Below are positions 7,462 to 15,277 of a stretch of 21,974 nt of DNA, piece by piece. Position 1 is the stretch's first letter. Each line of letters opens with the position of its first letter. The notes beneath the pieces were generated by a model. It was given only the letters and a program-made list of their open reading frames with translations. It was not told the DNA's origin and ran no database searches. Made by a program: the position numbers and the translations under genes. The stretch comes from Bacteroidota bacterium (GTDB lineage Bacteria > Bacteroidota > Bacteroidia > B-17B0 > Aurantibacillaceae): NCBI GenBank assembly GCA_025359355.1, contig JANYGR010000049.1, positions 1-21,974 of the forward strand. Direction: 5' to 3'.

Positions 7462-8429
7462 TATTGTACAGTCGTGTTAGTTGGTAATTGCTCTTCTCGC
7501 ATAGTTCCTTTTACAAAATCAAAAGTATTATTAAGCGTTAACGTATGTTCCGCTTCAATAGGAATTTGCTTAGCAAATTTTACAAAATCTGACAACGTTA
7601 ATATCTGATATAATTTCGCCTTGCTTTCAGAATCAACTACCTGCGATTTAAACACATGAATAATTTCATCAGAAGTTAATTCTAAAGCATTGATATTAAA
7701 CCGTTCTTCAATGTATAAACGAAGCGTATCTGTAATTTCAGAATAATATTCTTTCACTTTATTTTCCTTCCAAATAGCTTCTTCTTTAATTTTTTCGAGA
7801 GAAGCAAAAGCAGTTATATGCGCAGGTGTTTTTGGTTTTTCAGGAATTACTTCTACTGGTTTATTTTTCTTAATACGTCTAACAATTAAAATAATAATTA
7901 ATATAACTACCAATATCGCCAAACCTATATACACATAAGGCAAATACCATTTCCAATCGAAAGGCTCGTTAAATGGAGCTTTGATGTCTTTTATTTTTGC
8001 AGCAGAAGTGTCCGTTGGCACAGACCAAACTTCTAATAATAAAGCTTCGGTTAATAAAGGCTTAGCGGTATCGTTATCTAAAATAAATTCAAAAGGTGGT
8101 ATCGCATAATAGCCCGAATCAAAACTTGTAATCGTTAATTGGATAGGTTGCTGAATAAAATTCGGACGAGCTTTATCAGGTATAGTGGTATCAATTTTTG
8201 TAATATTTAAAACCTCAATTTCTTTTTTAAGTGTGTCTTCTATTTGAGGCCATTGTATGTTAATGTTTTTTTGCGCAGAAGCATCATAGCTTAAATATAT
8301 ATCCAAACGCGTTTGCTCTCCAATTCGAATTTTACTAGAATCTAAAACAGCATGAACCTCTATTTGAGCATGAGCCAAAAAGCCTGTTAATAGGGTAAAT
8401 AATATAAGTATGTGTTTTTTAATATTCAT
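7461..8429 (-). CDS. BatD-like anchored protein of the Bat cluster
   Basis: 322-aa protein normally found between the DUF58 gene and batA in Bacteroidota Bat clusters. It has a signal peptide (residues 1-21, ending LTGFLAHAQ), then a periplasmic Ig-like beta domain at about 23-155 with the motif KDIKAPFNEPFDW just before the membrane. A strong membrane segment spans 163-183, followed by RRIKK. The cytoplasmic helical tail of about 130 residues contains YYSEITDTLRLYIEERF, a pattern shared with the tails of BatD and DUF4381-type proteins. It likely serves as a partner of the MoxR/VWA system, tying periplasmic and cytoplasmic parts together. It overlaps batA by 1 bp and lies 60 bp after the DUF58 gene. 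Name and molecular role are uncertain; the cluster membership is clear. Confidence 0.82.
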   Translation of the reverse strand: MNIKKHILILFTLLTGFLAHAQIEVHAVLDSSKIRIGEQTRLDIYLSYDASAQKNINIQWPQIEDTLKKEIEVLNITKIDTTIPDKARPNFIQQPIQLTITSFDSGYYAIPPFEFILDNDTAKPLLTEALLLEVWSVPTDTSAAKIKDIKAPFNEPFDWKWYLPYVYIGLAILVVILIIILIVRRIKKNKPVEVIPEKPKTPAHITAFASLEKIKEEAIWKENKVKEYYSEITDTLRLYIEERFNINALELTSDEIIHVFKSQVVDSESKAKLYQILTLSDFVKFAKQIPIEAEHTLTLNNTFDFVKGTMREEQLPTNTTVQ

Positions 8430-8434
8430 TTTTT

Positions 8435-8465
8435 AGTCTCTTTTGTCCCTCGAGTCTCTTTTGTC
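8435..8465. repeat. 13-bp direct repeat in the spacer after the DUF58 gene
   Basis: AGTCTCTTTTGTC occurs exactly twice (8435-8447 and 8453-8465), with a shortened third word AGTCCCTTAATTCCC at 8471-8485, filling the 60-bp spacer. It resembles the AGTC-containing words in the spacers 1357-1403 and 3328-3371. No regulatory role can be read from it. Confidence 0.75.
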
Positions 8466-8489
8466 TTGTGAGTCCCTTAATTCCCTACT

Positions 8490-9356
8490 CTATCTTTTCT
8501 TAAATAAATTCATCAACGGTTTAATATAGCCTTCATCTGTAAAAATAGTTGTATAATCCACTCCACTTCTATTAAACACATCTTTCAATTCAGACTCAAA
8601 CTTCAAATGATTTACTTGTAATTGTTTTTTAATGGCTTTATTACTAGTATCTAACCACATATACTTGCCTGTTTCGTTATCCTTTAATTTAACTAAACCT
8701 ACATCTGGTAAATTTGCTTCGTGTTTATCATTGATTCTAAGCGCTACTAAATCATGCTTACGATTAGCCACTTTCATCGCATCCGAATAATTATGAGTGT
8801 CATAAAAATCAGAAATTAAAAAAACAATGCTTTTCTTTTTAATAATATTCGTTAAGTATTTTAATGCTAATTCAATATTTGTTCCTGTTTGAACAGGCTC
8901 TATGTTGAGGAGTTCTCTAATGATTCGAAGGATATGTGATTTTCCTTTTTTAGGTGGAATAAATTTTTCAATCTTATCACTAAAAAAAATCACACCAATT
9001 TTATCATTATTTTGTGTTGCTGAAAAAGCAATAACAGCGCATAATTCGGTAATTAAGTCTTGCTTAAATTGTTTTTGAGTACCAAACTTTCCACTCGCAC
9101 TTACATCCACCAATATCATCACACTCAACTCGCGCTCTTCTTCAAATACTTTTACATAAGGTGTTCTTAAACGAGCCGTTACATTCCAGTCAATCGTTCT
9201 CACATCATCTCCTGGTGCATATTCACGAACTTCGCTAAATGCCATACCGCGACCTTTAAACGCAGAATGATATTCCCCAGAAAAAATCTGGTTGCTCAAT
9301 CCTTTCGTTTTGATTTCTATTTTTCTTACTTTTTTAAGTAATTCGGCGGTTTCCAT
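8490..9356 (-). CDS. DUF58 domain protein (VWA-like partner of MoxR)
   Basis: 288-aa cytoplasmic DUF58 protein. The signature GRGMAFSEVREYAPGDD (35-51), followed by VRTIDWNVTAR (52-62), is the family hallmark. A degenerate VWA fold follows with DVSAS at 84-88 and the strand IVFLISDFYD near 176-185. DUF58 proteins are encoded next to MoxR ATPases and are believed to be their partners or substrate adaptors. The gene is second in the cluster, 80 bp downstream of the moxR-type gene, and about 290 aa is the usual size for the short Bacteroidota form, which lacks the N-terminal membrane segments of other DUF58 proteins. The start is supported by an in-frame ATG with the conserved N-terminus ELLKKVRKIEI. 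Confident family call; the biochemical role is inferred. Confidence 0.93.
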   Translation of the reverse strand: METAELLKKVRKIEIKTKGLSNQIFSGEYHSAFKGRGMAFSEVREYAPGDDVRTIDWNVTARLRTPYVKVFEEERELSVMILVDVSASGKFGTQKQFKQDLITELCAVIAFSATQNNDKIGVIFFSDKIEKFIPPKKGKSHILRIIRELLNIEPVQTGTNIELALKYLTNIIKKKSIVFLISDFYDTHNYSDAMKVANRKHDLVALRINDKHEANLPDVGLVKLKDNETGKYMWLDTSNKAIKKQLQVNHLKFESELKDVFNRSGVDYTTIFTDEGYIKPLMNLFKKR

Positions 9357-9402
9357 TTTTTATTTAAGAAATTTGATTTTAGACTTAAGATTTGAAGCTA
9401 TT

Positions 9403-9436
9403 ACTTCTAAAATCTTAAATCTCACTTCTAAAATCT
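9403..9436. repeat. 13-bp direct repeat in the moxR-DUF58 spacer
   Basis: ACTTCTAAAATCT occurs exactly twice (9403-9415 and 9424-9436) in the 80-bp spacer 9357-9436. Upstream, TTTTAGACTTAAGATTT (9377-9393) contains near-complements of the same words, so the transcript could form a weak AT-rich hairpin between about 9385 and 9418. It is not a terminator: there is no GC-rich stem. Confidence 0.75.
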
Positions 9437-10429
9437 CTAAGGAACTTCTACTGCATTAAGCAACTCATTAATAATATACTCCGTCGTAATATTTTCAGCT
9501 TCTGCCTCGTAAGTTAAACCAATACGATGACGCATCACATCTAAACAAACAGCACGAACATCTTCTGGAATAACATAACCTCTGCGTTTAATGAAAGCAT
9601 AAGCCTTTGCAGCCAATGCCAAGTTAATACTCGCACGTGGAGAACCACCATAAGAAATTAATGGCGCAAATTTTTCTAAACGATTTTCTTTAGGGAAACG
9701 AGTCGCGAATACAATATCAACGATATAGCGTTCAATTTTTTCGTCCATATAAACGTCTTTTACCACGTTACGAGCTGCCAAAATATCTTCTGGTTTTAAT
9801 ACAACGTTTGGAGATGCCATACCTGCCTTAGAAATATTAGAAGCAATAATTTTTTTCTCCTCTTCTTTCGTTGGATAAGAAATTACTACTTTCAACATAA
9901 AACGGTCCATTTGTGCTTCTGGTAAAGGATACGTTCCTTCTTGATCAATAGGGTTCTGAGTTGCTAACACTAAAAACGGATTTGGTAATTTAAAAGTTTG
10001 ATCACCAATCGTTACTTGTTTTTCCTGCATCGCCTCTAATAAAGCCGATTGAACCTTTGCGGGAGCACAGTTTATCTCATCAGCTAATACAAAGTTTGCA
10101 AAAATAGGTCCTTTACGAATGGAAAATTTTTCTTCTTTTTGATTGTAGATCATAGTACCAATTAAATCGGCTGGCAATAAATCAGGTGTAAATTGTATAC
10201 GACTAAATTGTGCGTCCACACATTTTGCCAACGTGTTAATCGCTAATGTTTTGGCTAATCCCGGAACACCTTCTAATAAAATATGTCCATTACTTAGTAA
10301 ACCAATTAATAGGCGCTCCACCATGTGGCTTTGCCCTACAATTACCTTGTCCATTTCATTAGACAATACATCAACAAACGCCGATTCGCGCTGTATTCTT
10401 TCATTTAATTCTCTGATATCTACTTGCAT
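9437..10429 (-). CDS. moxR: MoxR family AAA+ ATPase
   Basis: 330-aa cytoplasmic AAA+ ATPase of the MoxR group, probably a chaperone that remodels or activates the VWA-protein assembly encoded downstream. Every key motif is present: Walker A GVPGLAKT (54-61), Walker B LADEIN (115-120), sensor 1 ATQNP (156-160), the Arg-finger segment EAQMDRF (171-177) and sensor 2 GGSPRAS (261-267). The length is standard. It is the first gene of the leftward cluster and faces the divergent secreted-protein gene across 235 bp. A TAAATTTG -7-like element lies about 24 bp upstream of the ATG. This fits the conserved moxR-DUF58-BatD-like-batA order. Confidence 0.95.
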   Translation of the reverse strand: MQVDIRELNERIQRESAFVDVLSNEMDKVIVGQSHMVERLLIGLLSNGHILLEGVPGLAKTLAINTLAKCVDAQFSRIQFTPDLLPADLIGTMIYNQKEEKFSIRKGPIFANFVLADEINCAPAKVQSALLEAMQEKQVTIGDQTFKLPNPFLVLATQNPIDQEGTYPLPEAQMDRFMLKVVISYPTKEEEKKIIASNISKAGMASPNVVLKPEDILAARNVVKDVYMDEKIERYIVDIVFATRFPKENRLEKFAPLISYGGSPRASINLALAAKAYAFIKRRGYVIPEDVRAVCLDVMRHRIGLTYEAEAENITTEYIINELLNAVEVP

Positions 10430-10452
10430 AGTGTTTTGTTTAACAACGGTAA

Positions 10453-10460
10453 CAAATTTA
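10453..10460 (-). promoter_or_regulatory. Putative -7 promoter element of the Bat cluster
   Basis: On the minus strand the sequence reads TAAATTTG, a perfect match to the Bacteroidota -7 consensus TAnnTTTG, placed so that transcription would start some 15-20 nt before the moxR start codon. No TTG -33 element was found at the expected distance, which lowers confidence. The rest of the 235-bp divergent region 10430-10664 is AT-rich, and I recognise nothing else in it, including no clear -7 element for the rightward gene. Confidence 0.4.
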
Positions 10461-10664
10461 GCATTGATAAGGGTTTTACGCTATTTAAGGGCTGTTAAAA
10501 TATGTTAAGGATTTTTAGCAATTAACTCTTTTTTACAGATAGATATTTTACCAGTTATAACCATAAATCAACCACTTATTAGAAAAACTGAACCATATAC
10601 CAATCTACTAAATGTATGATTTTTATTAAGAGTAGCTTAGTATCGAATTCTAAAACCAATAACG

Positions 10665-13403
10665 ATGAAAAAACTACTACTACTTTCTTTATTCGGCGTA
10701 ACACTCAGTGTTTCCGAAGCACAAAATGGATTTGCAACTTATACAACAAGCCCTGCATTTACAGGCGGTGTTATTTTAAAAGAATCTGCTTTATTAATTG
10801 ATAATGCAGGTAATAAATGGATAGGCTTTACTGATGCAAGTGGTTCAACGCCAAATGTAGGATTAGTAAAACACGATGGCATCACATGGACTGTTTATAA
10901 TACCACTTCAACACCAGCATTACCATCCACTAATATATCATCTTTAGCAAAAGACAATACTGGAAATATTTGGATTGGTACAAAGGGATCTGGTTTAGTG
11001 AAGTTTGATGGCGCCAATTTTACTACCTATAACACCACCAATGGCTTACCGAGTAATACCATTACTTGTATCGAAACCAATGGCGCTCAAGTGTACGTCG
11101 GTACTCGTTTTGGATTATCTCGTTTTGATGGTGTGAATTTCACAAACTACACGGTTGCTAACGGAAAAGTTCCAAGCGATACAATTACTTCTATTAAAGC
11201 TGAATCAGCTAATGTAATGTGGTTAGGTGGTTTAAACCGATTAGTTCAATTTAATATCAATAGCTCATTTACAACATCATCTTATGTCAATAAAACTATT
11301 TCACCAGTAAGTGGTAATATTAATTGCATATACATAGATGGTTCAAATACCAAATGGCTTGGTACTACTTTAGACGGGCTTCTTTCTTATAATGGGACTT
11401 CATTTACAAATGCAAACAGTATCTATGAAATTTATGGTAGTAAAATTCCTACTGCGATTTATGATATTGCTCAAGGATTAAATAATGGTGTGGCTTTAAA
11501 AATGACAACAAGCGCCAATGTATCTTCGGGAGTAATAGAATTAGCCGCCAATTCAAAAGTATACCAATATTTTTCATCCGTGCCAACATTTACCATGGGC
11601 GATTATTTAGAAAAAGTAGGAAGCAATTTAATCATCTCTCAAAACGGCACAACCTATACTTCAGGTACACCAAAAATGTATTATTCTTTTGATAAAACAA
11701 ATTACATCTCTCCCTTAGGATCTGTAAATAGCAATAATTTTAAAACCTTAGATATTAATAACGTCAAAGCAGGTATATCTAACCGTAGCGATATGCACTG
11801 GGACATGGGAGGAGCTGGAAATGCAGCTTATGAAGTTCCTAAAGGTAGTGGTAAACATTCTAATTTTGCATCTGCACTTTGGATTGGAGGACTGGATAAT
11901 ACAAGTCAATTACACGGTGGTGCTCAAACCTATCGTCAAAATGGGGTTGATTTTTGGCCAGGGCCACTAGAAACAACAAGTGCAACTACAAGTACTTTAG
12001 TAGCCACAAATTACGACAAAGTTTGGAAATTAAATTATACCGATATCAATAATTTCATTGCTAATTTCAATGCTGGTAATGTCCAAAATGGCTCATACAT
12101 ACCTGTTGAGGATTTATTAACCTGGCCTGCAAATGGAACAGGGAATTATAGTATGAATTTAGCGCCCTTTGTTGACGTTGATGCTGATGGAATATACGAT
12201 CCAATCAATAGCGGTGACTATCCAAAAATTAAAGGTGACCAAGCTTTGTTTTTTATTTACAATGATAATTTAGCAGCACATGCAGCTTCTGGCTGTTTAC
12301 CAATGGGTATAGAAGTTCAAGCAATGGCTTATGCTTATGGTTGCCCTAATGTTATAAATGGTAAACCTGAATTAACCTATACTACTTTCTATGATTATAA
12401 AATCATTAATCGTTCAGCAAGCCAATATTCTAATGTATATGTTGGTTTATGGAGTGATGTAGACTTGGGTAATTATAATGATGATTTTATTGGTTGTAAT
12501 GTTGCTGACGATTATGGTTATGCATACAATGCGAATCCAACTGATCTAGGAGGATACGGGGCATACCCACCTGCTCAGGGTTTCGCAATACTAAAAGGCC
12601 CTTTAAATACAACTAATGGTATAGATGATAACCATAATGGTTCTATTGATGAACCATTTGAAGATATGAGGGTTTCAAAATTTACTTACTTCAATAATTC
12701 TTTCCCTGGTGTACCATTAGCAACAACTGACCCAACTAACTGTGCAGGATACCATAATTATATGTCTGGTTTTTGGAAAGATGGAACACCATTTACGTGT
12801 GGTGGCAATGCATATGGTGGCTCAATAGCTACCGATTGGGCTTATACTGGCGATGTTAATACTGGAGTAAATACCGCTACAAACAGCTCCTGCGGCACAA
12901 CCAATTGGACTGAAATAACAGCTGGTAACACAGCGGGAGATAGAAGATTAATAATAGGTAGTGGGCCTTTTGATTTTTTACCCGGAGAAATACAAGAAGT
13001 GGAGTATGCTTTTGTTACCTCTTTTGACAGCACATCCACAACAAATGCTAATTTATTATCAGTAGCTAAATTAAAAACAGATGTACAAAAAGTAAAAAAC
13101 TTTTATAATTTAACGAATAAGCCAAATTGCTTCTTAACCCTAGGTATTACTGAGCTTTTAAAACAAAATGATTTTATGTTATACCCTAATCCTGCTAAGT
13201 CTGTCCTTACAATCAAATCATCACTTGAAGGATCTGCAACAATGGATTATGATGTTATTGATGTATTAGGTAAAACAATTATCAAGAACGAAACAACTAA
13301 TCTCAATTTCAACATCAATATTTCTGATTTAAATTCTGGTATTTACTTTTTAAGATTAAAAATTAATAATAGCATTGTAGTTAAAAAGTTTATAAAAGAG
13401 TAA
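10665..13403 (+). CDS. T9SS-secreted protein with beta-propeller-type repeats and a C-terminal sorting domain
   Basis: 912-aa exported protein. A signal peptide (residues 1-19, MKKLLLLSLFGVTLSVSEA) is followed by about five repeats of the two-component-regulator propeller type (about 40-260), with cores such as GNIWIGTKGSGLVKFDG and QVYVGTRFGLSRFDG. A long central region contains VDVDADGIYDP and GIDDNHNGSIDEP, both calcium-loop-like, and GLWSDVDLGNYNDDFIGC, a segment I recall from many Bacteroidota secreted proteins. The C-terminus (about 838-912) is a type A T9SS sorting domain with LYPNPAKS, DVLGKTI, LNSGIYFLRL and VVKKFIKE. It is therefore probably exported through type IX secretion and released or surface-attached. 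Its substrate is unknown. It is monocistronic, ending in an intrinsic terminator. The propeller repeats may bind glycans or mediate contacts, but that is inference. Confidence 0.9.
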   Translation: MKKLLLLSLFGVTLSVSEAQNGFATYTTSPAFTGGVILKESALLIDNAGNKWIGFTDASGSTPNVGLVKHDGITWTVYNTTSTPALPSTNISSLAKDNTGNIWIGTKGSGLVKFDGANFTTYNTTNGLPSNTITCIETNGAQVYVGTRFGLSRFDGVNFTNYTVANGKVPSDTITSIKAESANVMWLGGLNRLVQFNINSSFTTSSYVNKTISPVSGNINCIYIDGSNTKWLGTTLDGLLSYNGTSFTNANSIYEIYGSKIPTAIYDIAQGLNNGVALKMTTSANVSSGVIELAANSKVYQYFSSVPTFTMGDYLEKVGSNLIISQNGTTYTSGTPKMYYSFDKTNYISPLGSVNSNNFKTLDINNVKAGISNRSDMHWDMGGAGNAAYEVPKGSGKHSNFASALWIGGLDNTSQLHGGAQTYRQNGVDFWPGPLETTSATTSTLVATNYDKVWKLNYTDINNFIANFNAGNVQNGSYIPVEDLLTWPANGTGNYSMNLAPFVDVDADGIYDPINSGDYPKIKGDQALFFIYNDNLAAHAASGCLPMGIEVQAMAYAYGCPNVINGKPELTYTTFYDYKIINRSASQYSNVYVGLWSDVDLGNYNDDFIGCNVADDYGYAYNANPTDLGGYGAYPPAQGFAILKGPLNTTNGIDDNHNGSIDEPFEDMRVSKFTYFNNSFPGVPLATTDPTNCAGYHNYMSGFWKDGTPFTCGGNAYGGSIATDWAYTGDVNTGVNTATNSSCGTTNWTEITAGNTAGDRRLIIGSGPFDFLPGEIQEVEYAFVTSFDSTSTTNANLLSVAKLKTDVQKVKNFYNLTNKPNCFLTLGITELLKQNDFMLYPNPAKSVLTIKSSLEGSATMDYDVIDVLGKTIIKNETTNLNFNINISDLNSGIYFLRLKINNSIVVKKFIKE

Positions 13404-13454
13404 TAAGATCATTATCAGTTTATGCCTTGTTAAATAAGGGATAAATAACAAATT

Positions 13455-13500
13455 AAGCCTGTTCTTTTCTTTTACTAGAAACGAACAGGCTTTTTATTTT
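13455..13500 (+). terminator. Strong rho-independent terminator
   Basis: A perfect 10-bp stem AAGCCTGTTC (13455-13464) / GAACAGGCTT (13483-13492) with an 18-nt loop is followed by a T-rich tract (TTTATTTT). It lies 52 bp after the stop of the T9SS protein gene and separates it from rocD. Confidence 0.9.
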
Positions 13501-13528
13501 GAATTAGGACTTCTAAGCCTCTTTTTCT

Positions 13529-13536
13529 ATCTTTAC
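13529..13536 (+). promoter_or_regulatory. Putative -7 element of the rocD transcript
   Basis: TATCTTTA differs from the Bacteroidota consensus TAnnTTTG at one position and lies 21 bp before the first rocD ATG, directly downstream of the terminator, where a new promoter is expected. No well-placed TTG -33 box was found. Confidence 0.4.
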
Positions 13537-13557
13537 AAAAATTAAAAATTCACCCTC

Positions 13558-14793
13558 ATGATTGCAGAAATGAACCTATCAGCCAAAGCACAACACTTAA
13601 TAGATTTAGAAGATAAACACGGAGCGCACAACTACCATCCTTTGCCAGTAGTGCTTGAGCGTGGTTTAGGTGTTCATGTATGGGACGTTGATGGAAAACA
13701 ATATTATGATTTCTTATCTGCTTACAGTGCGGTAAATCAAGGGCATTCGCATCCAAAAATTACAAATGCCTTAATTGAGCAAGCACAAAAATTAGCTTTA
13801 ACATCACGTGCTTTTCATAATAATGTATTAGGTGAATACGAAAAATTTGTAACCGAATTATTTGGCTTTGATAAAGTATTACCAATGAATACTGGAGCTG
13901 AAGCCGTTGAAACAGCGTTAAAAGTAACTCGTAAATGGGGTTACGAGAAAAAAGGTGTAGCTGAAAATACAGCAAAAATTATTGTTTGTGAAGGTAATTT
14001 TCACGGAAGAACTATCTCAATTGTTTCTGCTAGTACCGATCCAGATGCTCGTAAAAACTTTGGTCCATTCACACCAGGATATGTTACAATTCCTTATAAC
14101 GATATATCTGCATTAGCAGAAGCATTAAAAGACAATACAGTTGTAGGCTTCTTAGTTGAGCCCATACAAGGCGAAGCGGGAGTTTATGTGCCGAACGATG
14201 GTTATTTGAAAACCTGTGCAGAAATGTGCAAAGCAGCTAATGTGTTATTTATTGCTGACGAAGTTCAAACAGGCATTGCTCGTACGGGTAAACTATTAGC
14301 TTGCGATCATGAAGATGTTAAACCTGATGTTTTAATTTTAGGAAAAGCCTTATCAGGCGGAATGTATCCCGTATCAGCTGTTTTAGCTAATAACGATATT
14401 ATGATGTGTATTAAACCTGGTCAACATGGTTCTACCTATGGCGGAAATCCATTAGGTTGTAAAGTGGCTATTACCGCTATGAATGTGGTTTTAGATGAAA
14501 AATTAGCAGACAATGCTCAAACGCTTGGCGAATTATTCAGGAGTGAATTAAGAGCCATCAACTCAGATAGAATTACAACGGTGAGAGGTAAAGGTTTATT
14601 AAACGCCATTATCATTAAAGAAAAAGATGGTATTTCTGCTTGGGAGGTTTGTTTGAAACTCGCTGAAAATGGGTTATTAGCAAAGCCTACACATGGTGAT
14701 ATCATTCGTTTTGCACCGCCTCTAGTGATTACAAAAGAACAAATATTAGATTGCGTTCGTATTATTAAAAATACGATAGAAAGTTTTAATTAG
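13558..14793 (+). CDS. rocD: Ornithine--oxo-acid aminotransferase
   Basis: 411-aa class-III PLP-dependent aminotransferase of the ornithine aminotransferase type, a cytoplasmic enzyme converting ornithine plus 2-oxoglutarate to glutamate semialdehyde (pyrroline-5-carboxylate) plus glutamate. Seen: the N-terminal GAHNYHPLPVVLERG (22-36) and YDFLSAYSAVNQGHSHP (50-66), which are typical of ornithine aminotransferases; the cofactor phosphate loop MNTGAEAVE (110-118); the pyridine-binding D234 in IADEVQTGIARTGK; the Schiff-base lysine K263 in LGKALSGG; and HGSTYGGNPL (290-299). Length and motifs match the whole family. Either ATG (13558 or 13570) could be the start; the second lies nearer the conserved region. 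A repeat-protein gene follows by 22 bp. It would feed arginine/ornithine nitrogen into glutamate and proline. Confidence 0.95.
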   Translation: MIAEMNLSAKAQHLIDLEDKHGAHNYHPLPVVLERGLGVHVWDVDGKQYYDFLSAYSAVNQGHSHPKITNALIEQAQKLALTSRAFHNNVLGEYEKFVTELFGFDKVLPMNTGAEAVETALKVTRKWGYEKKGVAENTAKIIVCEGNFHGRTISIVSASTDPDARKNFGPFTPGYVTIPYNDISALAEALKDNTVVGFLVEPIQGEAGVYVPNDGYLKTCAEMCKAANVLFIADEVQTGIARTGKLLACDHEDVKPDVLILGKALSGGMYPVSAVLANNDIMMCIKPGQHGSTYGGNPLGCKVAITAMNVVLDEKLADNAQTLGELFRSELRAINSDRITTVRGKGLLNAIIIKEKDGISAWEVCLKLAENGLLAKPTHGDIIRFAPPLVITKEQILDCVRIIKNTIESFN

Positions 14794-14815
14794 TCTGCTT
14801 AGCTTAAAATTTACA

Positions 14816-15253
14816 ATGAGACATTATTCTACCTTTGCGATTGAACAATTAGCGAATCATATACAAGGTGATATTTCAGCCTTTAATTGGCTGATCAATA
14901 ATGGTTATCCCGAATTAGTAGCTGTTATTGATGCTGTACGTGATGATAAAAAAGCATTTAAGTTTTTAATTGATGGAAAACACTTTGTATTAGCCGCTTT
15001 TGTAAATACAATATGGGATGACGAAAAAGCATTCAAATTTTTAATTGACTCCAAAGCCTTTGATTGGGCGGCTTGTGCTAATATTATTAACGGCGATGAC
15101 AAAGCAGAAAAAGCTTTAAAAGCCGCCGGTAAACATCATTTTGTTGGACTGTCTAAAGCTATTTTAGGGCGTATTCACGAGGATGGCGATAGAGCTACAA
15201 CCCCAGTAGGTATGTTAAAAAATATTTTTAATTTCAAAAAGAAATTTGATTAA
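14816..15253 (+). CDS. Small protein of 25-residue helical repeats, unknown function
   Basis: 145-aa protein without a signal peptide or membrane segment. After an N-terminal half-unit (IEQLANHIQGD), three exactly 25-residue repeats occupy residues 22-46, 47-71 and 72-96. Each starts AFxxLI and ends in a D/K-rich turn: AFNWLINNGYPELV..DDKK, AFKFLIDGKHFVLA..DDEK, AFKFLIDSKAFDWA..GDDK. A decayed fourth unit (AEKALKAAGKHHFVGLSKAI) follows at about 97-116, then a basic tail. The pattern suggests pairs of short helices stacked in a solenoid, as in ankyrin- or Sel1-like proteins, but it matches neither consensus. I have a vague memory of similar hypothetical proteins in Bacteroidota. It is probably co-transcribed with rocD (22-bp gap). 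Function unknown; a protein-binding scaffold is a guess. Confidence 0.8.
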   Translation: MRHYSTFAIEQLANHIQGDISAFNWLINNGYPELVAVIDAVRDDKKAFKFLIDGKHFVLAAFVNTIWDDEKAFKFLIDSKAFDWAACANIINGDDKAEKALKAAGKHHFVGLSKAILGRIHEDGDRATTPVGMLKNIFNFKKKFD

Positions 15254-15277
15254 CGTATTTAAAAAAAATCAAATCAA

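Noticed and set aside
10616..10801. Plus-strand frame overlapping the start of the T9SS protein
   Set aside because: It lies in another frame of a gene with a clear signal peptide, and the peptide is low-complexity with no recognisable features.
13427..13442. Small hairpin around CCTTGTTAAATAAGG
   Set aside because: Only a four-base stem; the real terminator follows 13 bp downstream.
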